A DNA stretch of 26,064 nt, taken from NCBI GenBank assembly GCA_014534415.1, contig JACVRM010000010.1:1-26064 (forward strand), given 5' to 3'. A program made the position numbers and the translations under genes. Under the pieces are notes generated by a model that was not told the origin of the DNA, made no database searches, and saw nothing but the letters and a program-made list of their open reading frames with translations. Shown one piece after another: positions 1-9,746 of this stretch. This DNA is from Thermoleophilia bacterium. Its GTDB lineage: Bacteria > Actinomycetota > Thermoleophilia > Gaiellales > Gaiellaceae. The number at the start of each line of letters is the position of its first letter. The first letter of the stretch is position 1.

Positions 1-2008
1 CCTGATCTCCGCCGTCGGCGTCCAGCCGAACGAGATTCTCGCGATCACGTTCACGAACAAGGCGGCGGGGGAGATGCGCGCGCGTGTCGAGGACCTCCTG
101 CCCGAGGTCGCCCGGCGCATCTGGATCCTGACCTTCCACGCTGCCTGCGGCCGGATCCTCCGCCGCGAAGCGCCGAGGCTCGGCTACCGGACGAACTTCA
201 CGATCTACGACCAGGCCGACCAGGTGCGCCTCGTCAAGCAGGTGCTCGAAGAGCTCGAGCGCGACCCGAAGCGCTTCGTTCCGCGGGGGATCCACGAGCA
301 GATCTCCTCCGCGAAGAACCAGCTCGTCACGCCGGCCGAGTACCGCGAACGCGTCCAGTCCTTCTACGACCAGACCGTCGCCGACGCTTACGACCTCTAC
401 CAGCGCCGGCTTTTCGCCGGGAACGCGGTCGACTTCGACGACCTCCTCATGCTCACCGTGCAGGTGCTGGAGCGCTTTCCCGAGGCGCTCGAGCGCTGGC
501 AGAAGGCGTTCCGCTACATCCTCGTGGACGAGTACCAGGACACGAACCACGCGCAGTACCGGCTGCTCCAGCTCCTGGCCGAAAAGCACAGGAACGTTTG
601 CGTCGTGGGCGATCCGGACCAGTCCATCTACGCGTTCCGCGGCGCCGACATCCGCAACATCCTGGAGTTCGAGCGCGACTTCCCGGGCACGCGGCTCGTC
701 GCGCTCGAGCAGAACTACCGCTCGACGAACACGATCCTGCGCGCCGCCAACCACGTCATCGCGCACAACAGCGAGCGCAAGGAGAAGAACCTCTGGTCGG
801 AGCTCGGCGAGGGCGAACAGGTGCGGGTGCTCGAGGTCGAGGACGAGCATGCCGAGGCGCGCTTCGTCGCCGCCCAGATAGTCCAACTGGTCGACGAGGG
901 CTTCAACGGACGCGAGATCGCCGTCTTCTACCGCACGAACGCGCAGTCGCGCGTCCTCGAGGACGTGCTGGTTCGCCAGGACGTCGCCTACCAGGTGATC
1001 GGCGGGCCGCGCTTCTACGAGCGCGCCGAGATCAAGGACGCGATCGCGTACCTCCAGGTGCTCGACAACCCCGCCGACGCGATTTCTCTCCAGCGAATCG
1101 CCAACCGGCCGCGCCGCGGGATCGGCGACACGACGCTTGCACGGCTGGCCGCGCACGCCTCCGGCATGGGCGTCTCGCTGTTCGAGGCGCTCGACCGTGC
1201 CGAGGAGGCCGGTGTGGGCGGTGCGCCGCTTCGCAACGTCGAGGCGCTCTGGCGGCTACTCCAGTCGCTCCAGGCGGCCGCGGGCGAGCTGACCGTGCCG
1301 GAGCTCGTCGAACGTACGCTCGAAGAGTCGGGCTACCTCGATGCACTCGCGGCCGAGCGGACGATCGAGGCGCAGGGACGCATGGAGAACCTCCGAGAGC
1401 TCGTCGGCGTCGCGCAGGAGTACCAAGCGAGTGCGGCTGAGCCCAGCCTCTCGAACTTCCTGCAAGAGATCTCGCTCTACTCCGACCAGGACGCGCTCCG
1501 GGAAACAGAGAGCCTCGTCACGCTGATGACGCTCCACAACGCAAAGGGGCTTGAGTTCCGCGCCGTCTTCATGATCGGCATCGAGGAAGGCATCTTCCCG
1601 CACTCGCGGTCGCTGGAGGAGCAGGCGGTCGAGGAGGAGCGCCGGCTCTGCTACGTCGGTATGACCCGCGCACAGGAACGGCTCACGCTCACCCATGCCA
1701 CGACGCGCTCGCTCTACGGAAACCGGAACTACAATCTGCCGTCGCGTTTCCTCGACGAGTTGCCGGCCGACCGCATCGACCGCGAGCGCCTGCGGCCGAC
1801 CTCGTGGGCCGGCTACGGCGCGGCGCGCGTAGAGCCGCGCGGCCCGTTCCCGCAGCTCTCGACCGGCGACTCGGTGAGGCATGGCACGCTCGGCGAGGGC
1901 GTGGTCACCCGTCTCGAGCCGGGCGGGGTCGTAACCGTCCGCTTCGCGGAGGACGGCGCGGAGCGGCGGCTCATGCTGGAGTACGCGCCGCTCGAGCGCA
2001 TCCCGTAA
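1..2008 (+). CDS. pcrA: ATP-dependent DNA helicase PcrA/UvrD, 5' partial
   Basis: Superfamily 1A 3'-5' DNA helicase acting in nucleotide excision repair and replication-conflict or recombination control in the cytoplasm. The reading frame is open from base 2, so the true start and the Walker A loop lie upstream of the window; 668 codons are visible. Helicase motifs appear in order: Ia (TFTNKAAGEM, right at the edge), II (VDEYQDTN), III (GDPDQSIYAFRGAD), IV (LEQNYRST), V (TLHNAKGLEF) and VI (YVGMTRAQERL). The last 50 or so residues (GDSVRHGTLGEGVV...VRFAEDG) form the small beta-barrel tail typical of PcrA, which in characterised PcrA proteins contacts RNA polymerase. That tail favours PcrA over Rep or RecB-type relatives. 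The stop is followed after only 9 bases by the next gene, so the two may be co-transcribed. Family assignment is secure. Confidence 0.97.
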   Translation, partial: LISAVGVQPNEILAITFTNKAAGEMRARVEDLLPEVARRIWILTFHAACGRILRREAPRLGYRTNFTIYDQADQVRLVKQVLEELERDPKRFVPRGIHEQISSAKNQLVTPAEYRERVQSFYDQTVADAYDLYQRRLFAGNAVDFDDLLMLTVQVLERFPEALERWQKAFRYILVDEYQDTNHAQYRLLQLLAEKHRNVCVVGDPDQSIYAFRGADIRNILEFERDFPGTRLVALEQNYRSTNTILRAANHVIAHNSERKEKNLWSELGEGEQVRVLEVEDEHAEARFVAAQIVQLVDEGFNGREIAVFYRTNAQSRVLEDVLVRQDVAYQVIGGPRFYERAEIKDAIAYLQVLDNPADAISLQRIANRPRRGIGDTTLARLAAHASGMGVSLFEALDRAEEAGVGGAPLRNVEALWRLLQSLQAAAGELTVPELVERTLEESGYLDALAAERTIEAQGRMENLRELVGVAQEYQASAAEPSLSNFLQEISLYSDQDALRETESLVTLMTLHNAKGLEFRAVFMIGIEEGIFPHSRSLEEQAVEEERRLCYVGMTRAQERLTLTHATTRSLYGNRNYNLPSRFLDELPADRIDRERLRPTSWAGYGAARVEPRGPFPQLSTGDSVRHGTLGEGVVTRLEPGGVVTVRFAEDGAERRLMLEYAPLERIP

Positions 2009-2017
2009 CCTCGCCGC

Positions 2018-3253
2018 GTGCTCGAGGTCGGACAGGTGACGATCCGTTCGCCGGAAGACGGCGAGCTCAAGGCGTTTCTCGAGACGACCGAGACGGCCTT
2101 CGGCGAGGCGCTCCACGAGGGAGACGTCGAGCGCTGGACGCCGCTCCTCCGGCTCGAGCGCCAGCTGTGGGCCTGGGACGGCGACGTGGCGGTCGCCACG
2201 GCCGGGACGTACGAGTTTCGCCTGCAGATCCCGGGCGGCGATCTGCCGACGGCCGGCGTGACCATGGTCGGCGTGCACCCGAGTCACCGCCGTCGCGGGA
2301 TTCTGACGGAGATGATGCGCCGGCAACTCGACGACGCGTACGAGCGGGGCGAGCCGCTCGCGGCCCTCTGGGCGTCGGAGGCGCCGATCTACGGGCGCTT
2401 CGGCTACGGCGTCGCGACGGCGGCCGCGCGCATCGAGGCCGACCGCGACCGCATCGCTTTTCGAGCGCCGGACGAGCCGACCGGGCGGACGCGGCTCGTC
2501 AGCCTCGACGATGCCCGCTCGATCGTCCCCGCGGTCTACGAGCGCGTGCGCCGGGCGACGCCGGGGATGATCGACCGCTCCGAGGACTGGTGGCGGAGCT
2601 TGCGGCTCGTCGACCCCGAGCACTGGCGAAACGGCGGCGGGCCGCTCTTCTGCGTCGTGCTCGAGCTCGACGGTGAGCCGGAGGGCTACGCCATGTATCG
2701 CCTGCGCGGCTCGTGGGAGGACGGCGTACCGGGGGCCAAGCTCGACGTCCGCGAGGCGCTCGGCGCCTCGCCGGCGGCCACGCGGGAGATCTGGCGGTTC
2801 TTGTTCGGCGTGGATCTGACGCGCCAGGTGCGCGCGTGGCTCCTGCCGCCCGACCATCCCCTGTTCCTCTCCGTCACCGAGCCCAGGCGGCTGCAGATGC
2901 GGGTCGGCGACGGGCTCTGGCTCCGCCTCCTCGACGTGCACGCGGCGCTGGCAGGGCGCTCGTACGGCTGCGACGGGCGCGTCGTCGTGGAGGTCGGCGA
3001 CCGCTTCTGCACATGGAACGACGGCGTGTGGCGGCTGGAAGTCGAGGGAAGCGAGCCGGCCGTGGAGCGCGGCGGCGGCCAGGCAGAGCTCCGGCTCGAT
3101 ATCGGCGATCTGGCGTCCGCGTACCTTGGCGGCTTCTCGTTCGCCGCGCTGCAGCGGGCCGGGCGCGTCGAGGAGCTCGCCGACGGCGCCGTCGAGCGTG
3201 CCGACGCGCTGTTTCGCACCACGGTGACGCCGTGGTGCGCCGAGATCTTCTGA
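2018..3253 (+). CDS. eis: Eis-like GNAT N-acetyltransferase
   Basis: Probable acetyl-CoA-dependent N-acetyltransferase of the Eis family (COG4552), whose members acetylate amines, including aminoglycosides in Mycobacterium. At 411 aa it has the length of the three-part family fold: N-terminal GNAT, central GNAT-like and C-terminal SCP2-like domains. The acetyl-CoA motif is VHPSHRRRGIL (about 86-96). The family motif SEAPIYGRFGYG (about 120-131) contains Tyr125, in the position of the Eis general-acid tyrosine. The protein ends in Phe, as in Eis, where the terminal carboxylate is thought to act in catalysis. The GTG at 2018 is used; an in-frame GTG at 2036 with GAGG upstream is an equally reasonable start. 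The natural substrate cannot be told from sequence, and the symbol marks family only. The gene lies 9 bases after pcrA and runs convergent to malQ across a repeat array. Confidence 0.85.
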   Translation: MLEVGQVTIRSPEDGELKAFLETTETAFGEALHEGDVERWTPLLRLERQLWAWDGDVAVATAGTYEFRLQIPGGDLPTAGVTMVGVHPSHRRRGILTEMMRRQLDDAYERGEPLAALWASEAPIYGRFGYGVATAAARIEADRDRIAFRAPDEPTGRTRLVSLDDARSIVPAVYERVRRATPGMIDRSEDWWRSLRLVDPEHWRNGGGPLFCVVLELDGEPEGYAMYRLRGSWEDGVPGAKLDVREALGASPAATREIWRFLFGVDLTRQVRAWLLPPDHPLFLSVTEPRRLQMRVGDGLWLRLLDVHAALAGRSYGCDGRVVVEVGDRFCTWNDGVWRLEVEGSEPAVERGGGQAELRLDIGDLASAYLGGFSFAALQRAGRVEELADGAVERADALFRTTVTPWCAEIF

Positions 3254-3575
3254 TTCGCGGGCGCGCGTCGGGCTCACGTCGCTGCTGCCCGCGCGGCGAC
3301 GGCGCGTCAGCGGGGTCAGACCTCTCGAGCGCACGGCGCTCGAACGCAGGGCGCAGCGCTCCAAGCGGGGTCAGACCTCTTCGGAGGCCCCGCCGAGTTG
3401 CGCAGCGCCGAATTGGGGTCAGACCTCTTCGGAGGCACGCCGCGGTCAGGACGTCTCGGGGGTCAGACCTCTCCGGGCTGCCGGCGCGAGCGCGTCGGAC
3501 GCCGTTGGGCGGCGCGGCGGGGTGGCGGCCCGGCGGGGTCAGACCTCTCGAGCGCCGCAGCGCACTCGAGCCTGG
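3254..3575. other. Convergent intergenic region filled by palindromic repeats
   Basis: This 322-base gap between the stops of the Eis-like gene and malQ holds no convincing gene. Its first 55 or so bases are GC-rich and unremarkable. The remainder is a cluster of GGGGTCAGACCTC units, each followed by sequence able to fold into a short hairpin. A degenerate unit (CGCGGTCAGGACGTC) lies at 3441-3455. Confidence 0.85.
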
Positions 3576-3584
3576 TCAGACCTC
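3312..3584 (+). repeat. Cluster of six REP-like GGGGTCAGACCTC elements
   Basis: Five exact copies of the 13-mer GGGGTCAGACCTC start at 3312, 3367, 3415, 3459 and 3535. A sixth, CTGGTCAGACCTC, occupies 3572-3584. All point the same way, with start-to-start spacing of 55, 48, 44, 76 and 37 bases. Each 13-mer is followed by a short inverted repeat. Copies 1 and 5 continue with TCGAGCGC; in copy 1 this pairs perfectly with GCGCTCGA (3325-3332 with 3336-3343), and in copy 5 CTCGAG pairs with CTCGAG (3547-3552 with 3565-3570). Copies 2 and 3 continue identically with CCTC-TTCG-GAGG, a 4-bp stem with a TTCG loop (3376-3387 and 3424-3435). Irregular spacing and short units argue against CRISPR. A RAYT gene in the window carries the same core upstream, so a REP/RAYT relationship is inferred. 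Confidence 0.85.
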
Positions 3585-4817
3585 GGACGCCTCGGCCCGT
3601 GACGCACGCCCGCCGCCCGGTAGGCGCCCCGCGGCATCCGTCAGCTCCCGTAGCCGCGCCGCGTGCTCGTCCGTCAGCTGGCCGCGACCGAGGCGCCAGC
3701 GCCAGTTGCCGGTGCGCGTCGCGGGCGTGTTCATGCGCGCCTCGCTGCCCAGGCCGAGCACGTCCTGCGCCGGCACGAGAGCGAGGGCGGCACGCGACGA
3801 GAACGCCGCCTCGATGAGCGCCCAGTGCGGCTCGCGGGCGTCGAGCCCCGTCCGCTCGCGTATCGCCCGCGGCAGCGAGCGAAACCAGCCGACGGCCGTG
3901 TCGTTGTCGTGGGTGCCGGTGTAGACGACCTGGTTGTCGCGCTGGTTCGCAAGCGCGTGCGGGTTGTCCACTCCGCCGTGCCACGCCCAGTGCATGACGG
4001 CCATCCCCGGCAGGCCGAACTCGTCGCGCAGCCGGTGGACGGCCGGCGTGATCAGGCCGAGATCCTCGGCGATGACCGGTAGCCGGCCCAGCCGGTTGCG
4101 CACAGTCGCAAGCAGTTCGCGGCCGGGCGCACGCCGCCAGCGCCCGCGTCGCGCCGTCTTCCGACCCTCGGGGACGGCCCAGTACGCCACGAGCCCGCGG
4201 AAGTGGTCGATCCGAGTGAGGTCGACCAGCTCGAACGTGCGGCGAAAGCGCTCGAGCCACCAGCGGAACTCCGTCGCGCGATGTGCTGGCCACTCGTACA
4301 GGGGGTTGCCCCATAGTTGTCCGTCGCGGCTGAAGGCGTCGGGCGGCACGCCGGCGACCGCGCCGCGTTGGAAGAGCTCGGGGTGGAGCGCGTGGTCGGC
4401 GCTGGCCGCCGCCACGTAGATCGGCAGGTCGCCGATGAGCCGTACGCCGCGTGCGGCAGCGTACGCGCGCAGGCGACTCCACTCGCGCTCGAAGCGGACT
4501 TGTCCGGCGACCGCGCCCGCGCCCGCGTACGCCGCCCAGTCGCCGATCCAGAACGCATGCCGCGCAACGAAGTCCTCGAGCTCGTTCGCCGTTACGGGCG
4601 CCTTCGGCTCGGCGAGCAGGCCCGTCCACCCCGCGAACGCGGACGACGCGACGTACGGCGATCCGCTCGCGTCCGGCGGCCCGAGGGGAAGCATCTGCCA
4701 CCACGACTGCCCGGCGGACGCCAGCCAGTCGACGAAGCGGTACGCCTCCTCCCCGAGCCGCCCGCCCGGCAGCGACGTGGGGTGGAGCAGGATCCCGCTC
4801 GATCGCGGTAGCGTCAT
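3576..4817 (-). CDS. malQ: 4-alpha-glucanotransferase (amylomaltase), compact form
   Basis: GH77 amylomaltase that disproportionates maltodextrins by moving alpha-1,4-glucan segments between acceptors and releasing glucose. Family landmarks are clear: SSGILLHPTSLPG near the N-terminus, LTRIDHFRG with the nucleophile Asp, VIAEDLG with the acid/base Glu, GTHDNDT with the third carboxylate, and TGNWRWRL near the end. At 413 aa it is clearly shorter than the roughly 500 aa or more usual for MalQ. The missing part lies between SAFAGWTGLL and the FEREWSRLRAYA segment, where other MalQ proteins carry extra helices. The ATG lies only 41 bases from the divergent glgE start. The TGA stop (3576-3578) lies inside the last element of the repeat cluster, so the final residues (about RASRAEASEV) may derive from repeat-associated sequence. 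Function is well supported; activity of the compact form is assumed because the catalytic residues are intact. Confidence 0.93.
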   Translation of the reverse strand: MTLPRSSGILLHPTSLPGGRLGEEAYRFVDWLASAGQSWWQMLPLGPPDASGSPYVASSAFAGWTGLLAEPKAPVTANELEDFVARHAFWIGDWAAYAGAGAVAGQVRFEREWSRLRAYAAARGVRLIGDLPIYVAAASADHALHPELFQRGAVAGVPPDAFSRDGQLWGNPLYEWPAHRATEFRWWLERFRRTFELVDLTRIDHFRGLVAYWAVPEGRKTARRGRWRRAPGRELLATVRNRLGRLPVIAEDLGLITPAVHRLRDEFGLPGMAVMHWAWHGGVDNPHALANQRDNQVVYTGTHDNDTAVGWFRSLPRAIRERTGLDAREPHWALIEAAFSSRAALALVPAQDVLGLGSEARMNTPATRTGNWRWRLGRGQLTDEHAARLRELTDAAGRLPGGGRASRAEASEV

Positions 4818-4858
4818 TCGTTCAGCTTCGCCGGTCGTTCGAAAGGCAGACAGCCAGA
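4818..4858. promoter_or_regulatory. Short divergent malQ-glgE intergenic region
   Basis: These 41 bases separate the divergent starts of malQ and glgE, so any promoter for either gene must overlap this gap or the coding ends. A direct repeat TCGTTC occurs at 4818-4823 and 4835-4840. GAAAGG at 4841-4846 is a weak, distant ribosome-binding candidate for glgE. I see no convincing -10/-35 pair. Confidence 0.3.
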
Positions 4859-6666
4859 ATGCCCTCCAAGCGCAAGACGCAACCCGATGCGCGCATCCAG
4901 ATCCAGGAGGTTCAGCCCCAGGTCGACTGCGGGCGCTACGCGGTCAAGCGGACGGTCGGCGACCGCGTCGACGTCTCGGCGCGCATCTTCCGCGACGGCC
5001 ACGACGTGCTCGGCGCCGCGGTGCGCTGGAAGCCGCGCGGGGCGTCGCGCTGGCGCGAGACGCCGCTCGATCCGATCGGCAACGACTGGTGGACGGGCGG
5101 GTTCGACGTCGATGCCTGTGGTCGCTGGTGCTTCCGCATCGAGGCGTGGCTCGACCGCATCGCCTCGTGGCAGTGGGAGCTGCGCCGCAAGGCGGACGCG
5201 GGGCAGGAGGATCTCTCCAGCGAGCTCGCCGAGGGGGCGCTGCTGCTCGGGCGCGCGGGTCTGACCCTCGAAGAGGGCCTCGCCGCACCGGCCGGCGAGC
5301 GCAGCGAGAAGACGTGGTCGCCGACCTTCGAGGTGCAGGTCGACCGCGAGCGCGCGCGCTTCAGCGCCTGGTACGAGCTCTTCCCGCGCTCGTGGGGAGG
5401 CTTCCGGGGTGTCGAGGACGCGCTGCCGGCGATCGCCGAGCTCGGCTTCGACGTCGTCTACTTCCCGCCCATCCACCCGATCGGCCGCACGAACCGCAAG
5501 GGCCGCAACAACGCACTGACCGCGGAGCCGGGCGAGCCGGGCAGCCCGTACGCGATCGGCTCGGAGGAGGGCGGCCACACTGCGATCCACCCGGAGCTCG
5601 GCACGGCCGACGACTTCGCGCGGCTCGTGGAGGGCGCACGGAGGCTCGGCCTCGAGATCGCGCTCGACTTCGCGATCCAGTGCTCGCCGGACCACCCGTG
5701 GCTTCGCGAGCATCCCGAGTGGTTCCACCGCCGCCCCGACGGCACGCTCAAGTACGCGGAGAACCCGCCCAAGCGCTACCAGGACATCTACAACGTCAAC
5801 TTCGAGAGCGACGACTGGCGCGGCCTCTGGGAGGCGTTGCGCGACGTCGTCCGCTACTGGGTGGACCGCGGCGTCCATGCATTCCGCGTCGACAACCCCC
5901 ACACGAAGCCCGTCGCGTTCTGGGAGTGGCTGATCGCCGAGATTCACGCCGTCGAGCCGGGCGTCATCTTCCTCGCCGAGGCGTTCACCCGCCCGGCGAT
6001 GATGACGACGCTCGGCAAGATCGGCTTCAGCCAGTCGTACACGTACTTCACGTGGAAGAACACGCGCTGGGAGCTCGCGGAGCTCGTCAGCCAGCTGCGG
6101 GGCTGGGCGCCGTTCTACCGTCCGAACTTCTTCGCGAACACGCCCGACATCCTGCACGAGTACCTCCAGGCGGGCGGCCGGCCGGCCTTCGAGGCGCGCC
6201 TCGTGCTCGCGACGACGCTGTCGCCGTCGTACGGGGTCTACTCGGGGTTCGAGGCGTGCGAGAACGTGCCGGTGCGGCAGGGCAGCGAGGAGTACCTCAA
6301 CTCGGAGAAGTACGAGGTAAGGGAGCGGCGGCTCGCGGGCCCGCTCTTGCCGCTGATCCGCCGTCTGAACGAGATCCGGCGAGACAACCCGGCGCTCCAG
6401 CGCTTCGAGAACGTGCAACTGCTGGAGAGCGAGAGCGATCACCTGTTCGCGTACGCGAAGCGGGAAGGACGCAACACGGTGCTCGTGGTCGTGAACCTCG
6501 ACCCCTCGACGGCCCGCGACGGGCTCTGCATCGTGCCCGCGGAGCTCGGGCTGCCGCCGTCGTTCGGCGCCGAGGAGCTGCTGAGCGGCCGGACGTTCCA
6601 GTGGGCGATCGGTCGCAACTACGTCCGGCTCGAGCCCGGCCAGAGCCACATCGTGCGAGTGCGGCG

Positions 6667-6670
<4 letters not shown>
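4859..6670 (+). CDS. glgE: Alpha-1,4-glucan:maltose-1-phosphate maltosyltransferase GlgE
   Basis: GH13_3 enzyme that transfers maltosyl units from alpha-maltose-1-phosphate to the non-reducing ends of alpha-1,4-glucan. The ATG at 4859 gives 603 aa; the upstream open frame has no homology and overlaps malQ antisense. An N-terminal beta-domain (DUF3416-like, about 10-160) precedes the GlgE signature YELFPRSWGGFRGV (about 172-185) and YFPPIHPIGRTNRKGRNN. Catalytic residues match known GlgE: nucleophile Asp345 in FRVDNPHTKP, acid/base Glu374 in FLAEAFTRP, and Asp430 in ANTPDIL. The protein is somewhat shorter than the usual 650-700 aa. Its stop overlaps the treS start as ATGA, and with treS, mak and glgB downstream the whole GlgE pathway is present. 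Identification is secure. Confidence 0.96.
5257..5267. repeat. Possible REP-like core inside glgE
   Basis: GGGTCTGACCC is an 11-base match to the palindromic core, read as Gly-Leu-Thr around residues 134-136 of GlgE. It is in a different frame from most other intragenic copies and uses ordinary codons, so chance is possible. Confidence 0.35.
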
Positions 6671-8351
<1,681 letters not shown>

Positions 8352-8355
<4 letters not shown>

Positions 8356-9746
8356 TCGGCGATCGCATCCGTGCCGGCGAGCTCGGCGTGCTCGCCGAGC
8401 CGAGCCTCATCGACTTCGTCGAGTCGCGCCGTTGGTTCGGCTCGAAGAGCGAGGACGTCACGCATGCCCACGTGCTCGACGCGGCGCTGCTACGCACACG
8501 GCCGCCGCTCTTCGCGGCCGCGATCACCGAGATCCGCTTCCAGCCCGGGACGCACGAGCTCTACCAGCTGCTGCTCGGCTTCCGGCCGGAGGACGAGGGC
8601 TGGAGTGACCAGGTGATCGGGGCGGCGGACGGGTTCGTCGTGTACGACGGGCTCGCCGACCCGGCGCTCGCCCGGGAGCTCGTCCAACTCGTGCGCGGAG
8701 GCGCGACGGTCGATGCGGGCGAGGGCCGGCTCGAGTTCCATGCGGTCGACGCCGGCGCGCTTGCGCTCGAGCGCGGCGATGTACGACTCGTCGCGGTCGA
8801 GCAGTCGAACACCTCGGTCGTCTTCGACGACCGGCTGATCCTCAAGGCATACCGCCGGCTCTTGCCCGGTCCGAACCCCGAGCTCGAGCTCTTGGGATTC
8901 CTGAGCGAGCGGGGCTTCCCGAACATCGCCGCCCTCGCAGGCTGGTACGCGTATACCGGCCGCCCGGTCGACGCCACGCTCGGCATCCTCCAGGCGTACG
9001 TGCCCGGCGCGCGCGACGGGTGGGAACTCGCGCTCGACGCGCTGGGGTCTGACCCCGAGACGTTTCTCGCGCGGCTGCGACGTCTCGGTGAGGTGACGGG
9101 CGCCATGCATACGGCGCTCGCCTCCGACCCGCTCGACCCGGCGTTCGCGCCCGAGGAGCCAAGCGCGGAGGCGCTGCCGCTGCTCGTGGCGACGGTGGAC
9201 GAGGAGATCGATCAGATCTTCCTCGATCTGCCCGACGCCGAGCGGCTCGCTCCCGTCGCCGGTCGCGGCGAGGAGATTCGCGACCGGCTCAGGCAGATTT
9301 CCCACGTCGGGCCGGTCGGCCGGGCGATCCGCCATCACGGCGACTACCACCTCGGCCAGGCGCTGTGGGATGGATCGGACTGGATCGTGCTCGACTTCGA
9401 AGGTGAGCCGGCCCGCGGGGTCGCCGAGCGGCGCCGCAAGCGCTCGCCGCTCCGCGACGTGGCCGGGATGCTTCGTTCGTTCGCGTATGCGGCTTCGGCG
9501 TCGGAGCTCGTCAACAGTGTCGCGCCGCCGCCGGACTGGGAGGAGCGGGCGCGGCGGGAATTCCTGGACGGGTACTTCGGCGCCGTCGACCGGGCCATCG
9601 TCCCGCCGGGCGGCGAGGCCGTCGAGCGCCTCCTCGCCATCTTTGAGCTCGAGAAGGCGATCTACGAGCTCCGCTACGAACTCAACCATCGGCCGGACTG
9701 GCTGGGGATCCCGGTGGCGGGGATCCAGCGGCTGCTCGAGGCGTGA
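8352..9746 (+). CDS. mak: Maltokinase (Pep2/Mak)
   Basis: ATP-dependent kinase making alpha-maltose-1-phosphate, the donor used by GlgE. It is 464 aa, the usual size for a stand-alone maltokinase. An N-terminal cap domain (about 1-100; SLIDFVESRRWFGSK) precedes an aminoglycoside-phosphotransferase-like kinase fold. LILKAYRR holds the probable ATP-contacting Lys165. HHGDYHLGQ holds the catalytic Asp331. DFEGEP (Asp348) is the metal-binding motif, followed by the family stretch RRKRSPLRDVAGMLRSFAYA. The GTG start overlaps the treS stop and the TGA overlaps the glgB start (GTGA both times). Residues 232-235 (GSDP) are encoded by a perfect copy of the 13-base repeat core, so the gene appears to tolerate a repeat insertion or conversion in a loop between lobes. 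Confidence 0.95.
9044..9056. repeat. Perfect GGGGTCTGACCCC palindrome inside mak
   Basis: This is identical to the copy just upstream of the RAYT gene. It is read in frame as Gly-Ser-Asp-Pro (residues 232-235) with GGG and TCT codons. Confidence 0.8.

Noticed and set aside
1256..3364. Long minus-strand open frame (about 700 codons) antisense to pcrA and the Eis-like gene
   Set aside because: High GC gives long empty frames. The composition (Arg/Ala/Pro-rich), the lack of motifs, and overlap with two clear genes mark it as a shadow.
3441..3455. Extra repeat unit CGCGGTCAGGACGTC
   Set aside because: It matches the core only partly (GGTCAG then GGAC). It may be a decayed unit but was not counted.
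3312..3584. CRISPR array
   Set aside because: Units are only 13 bases with irregular 37-76 base spacing. The same motif occurs elsewhere including in genes, and no cas gene is present.
4435..6666. N-terminal extension of treS to a 1306-codon protein
   Set aside because: The upstream part is an out-of-frame translation of glgE; the real start is the ATG at 6667 in the ATGA overlap.
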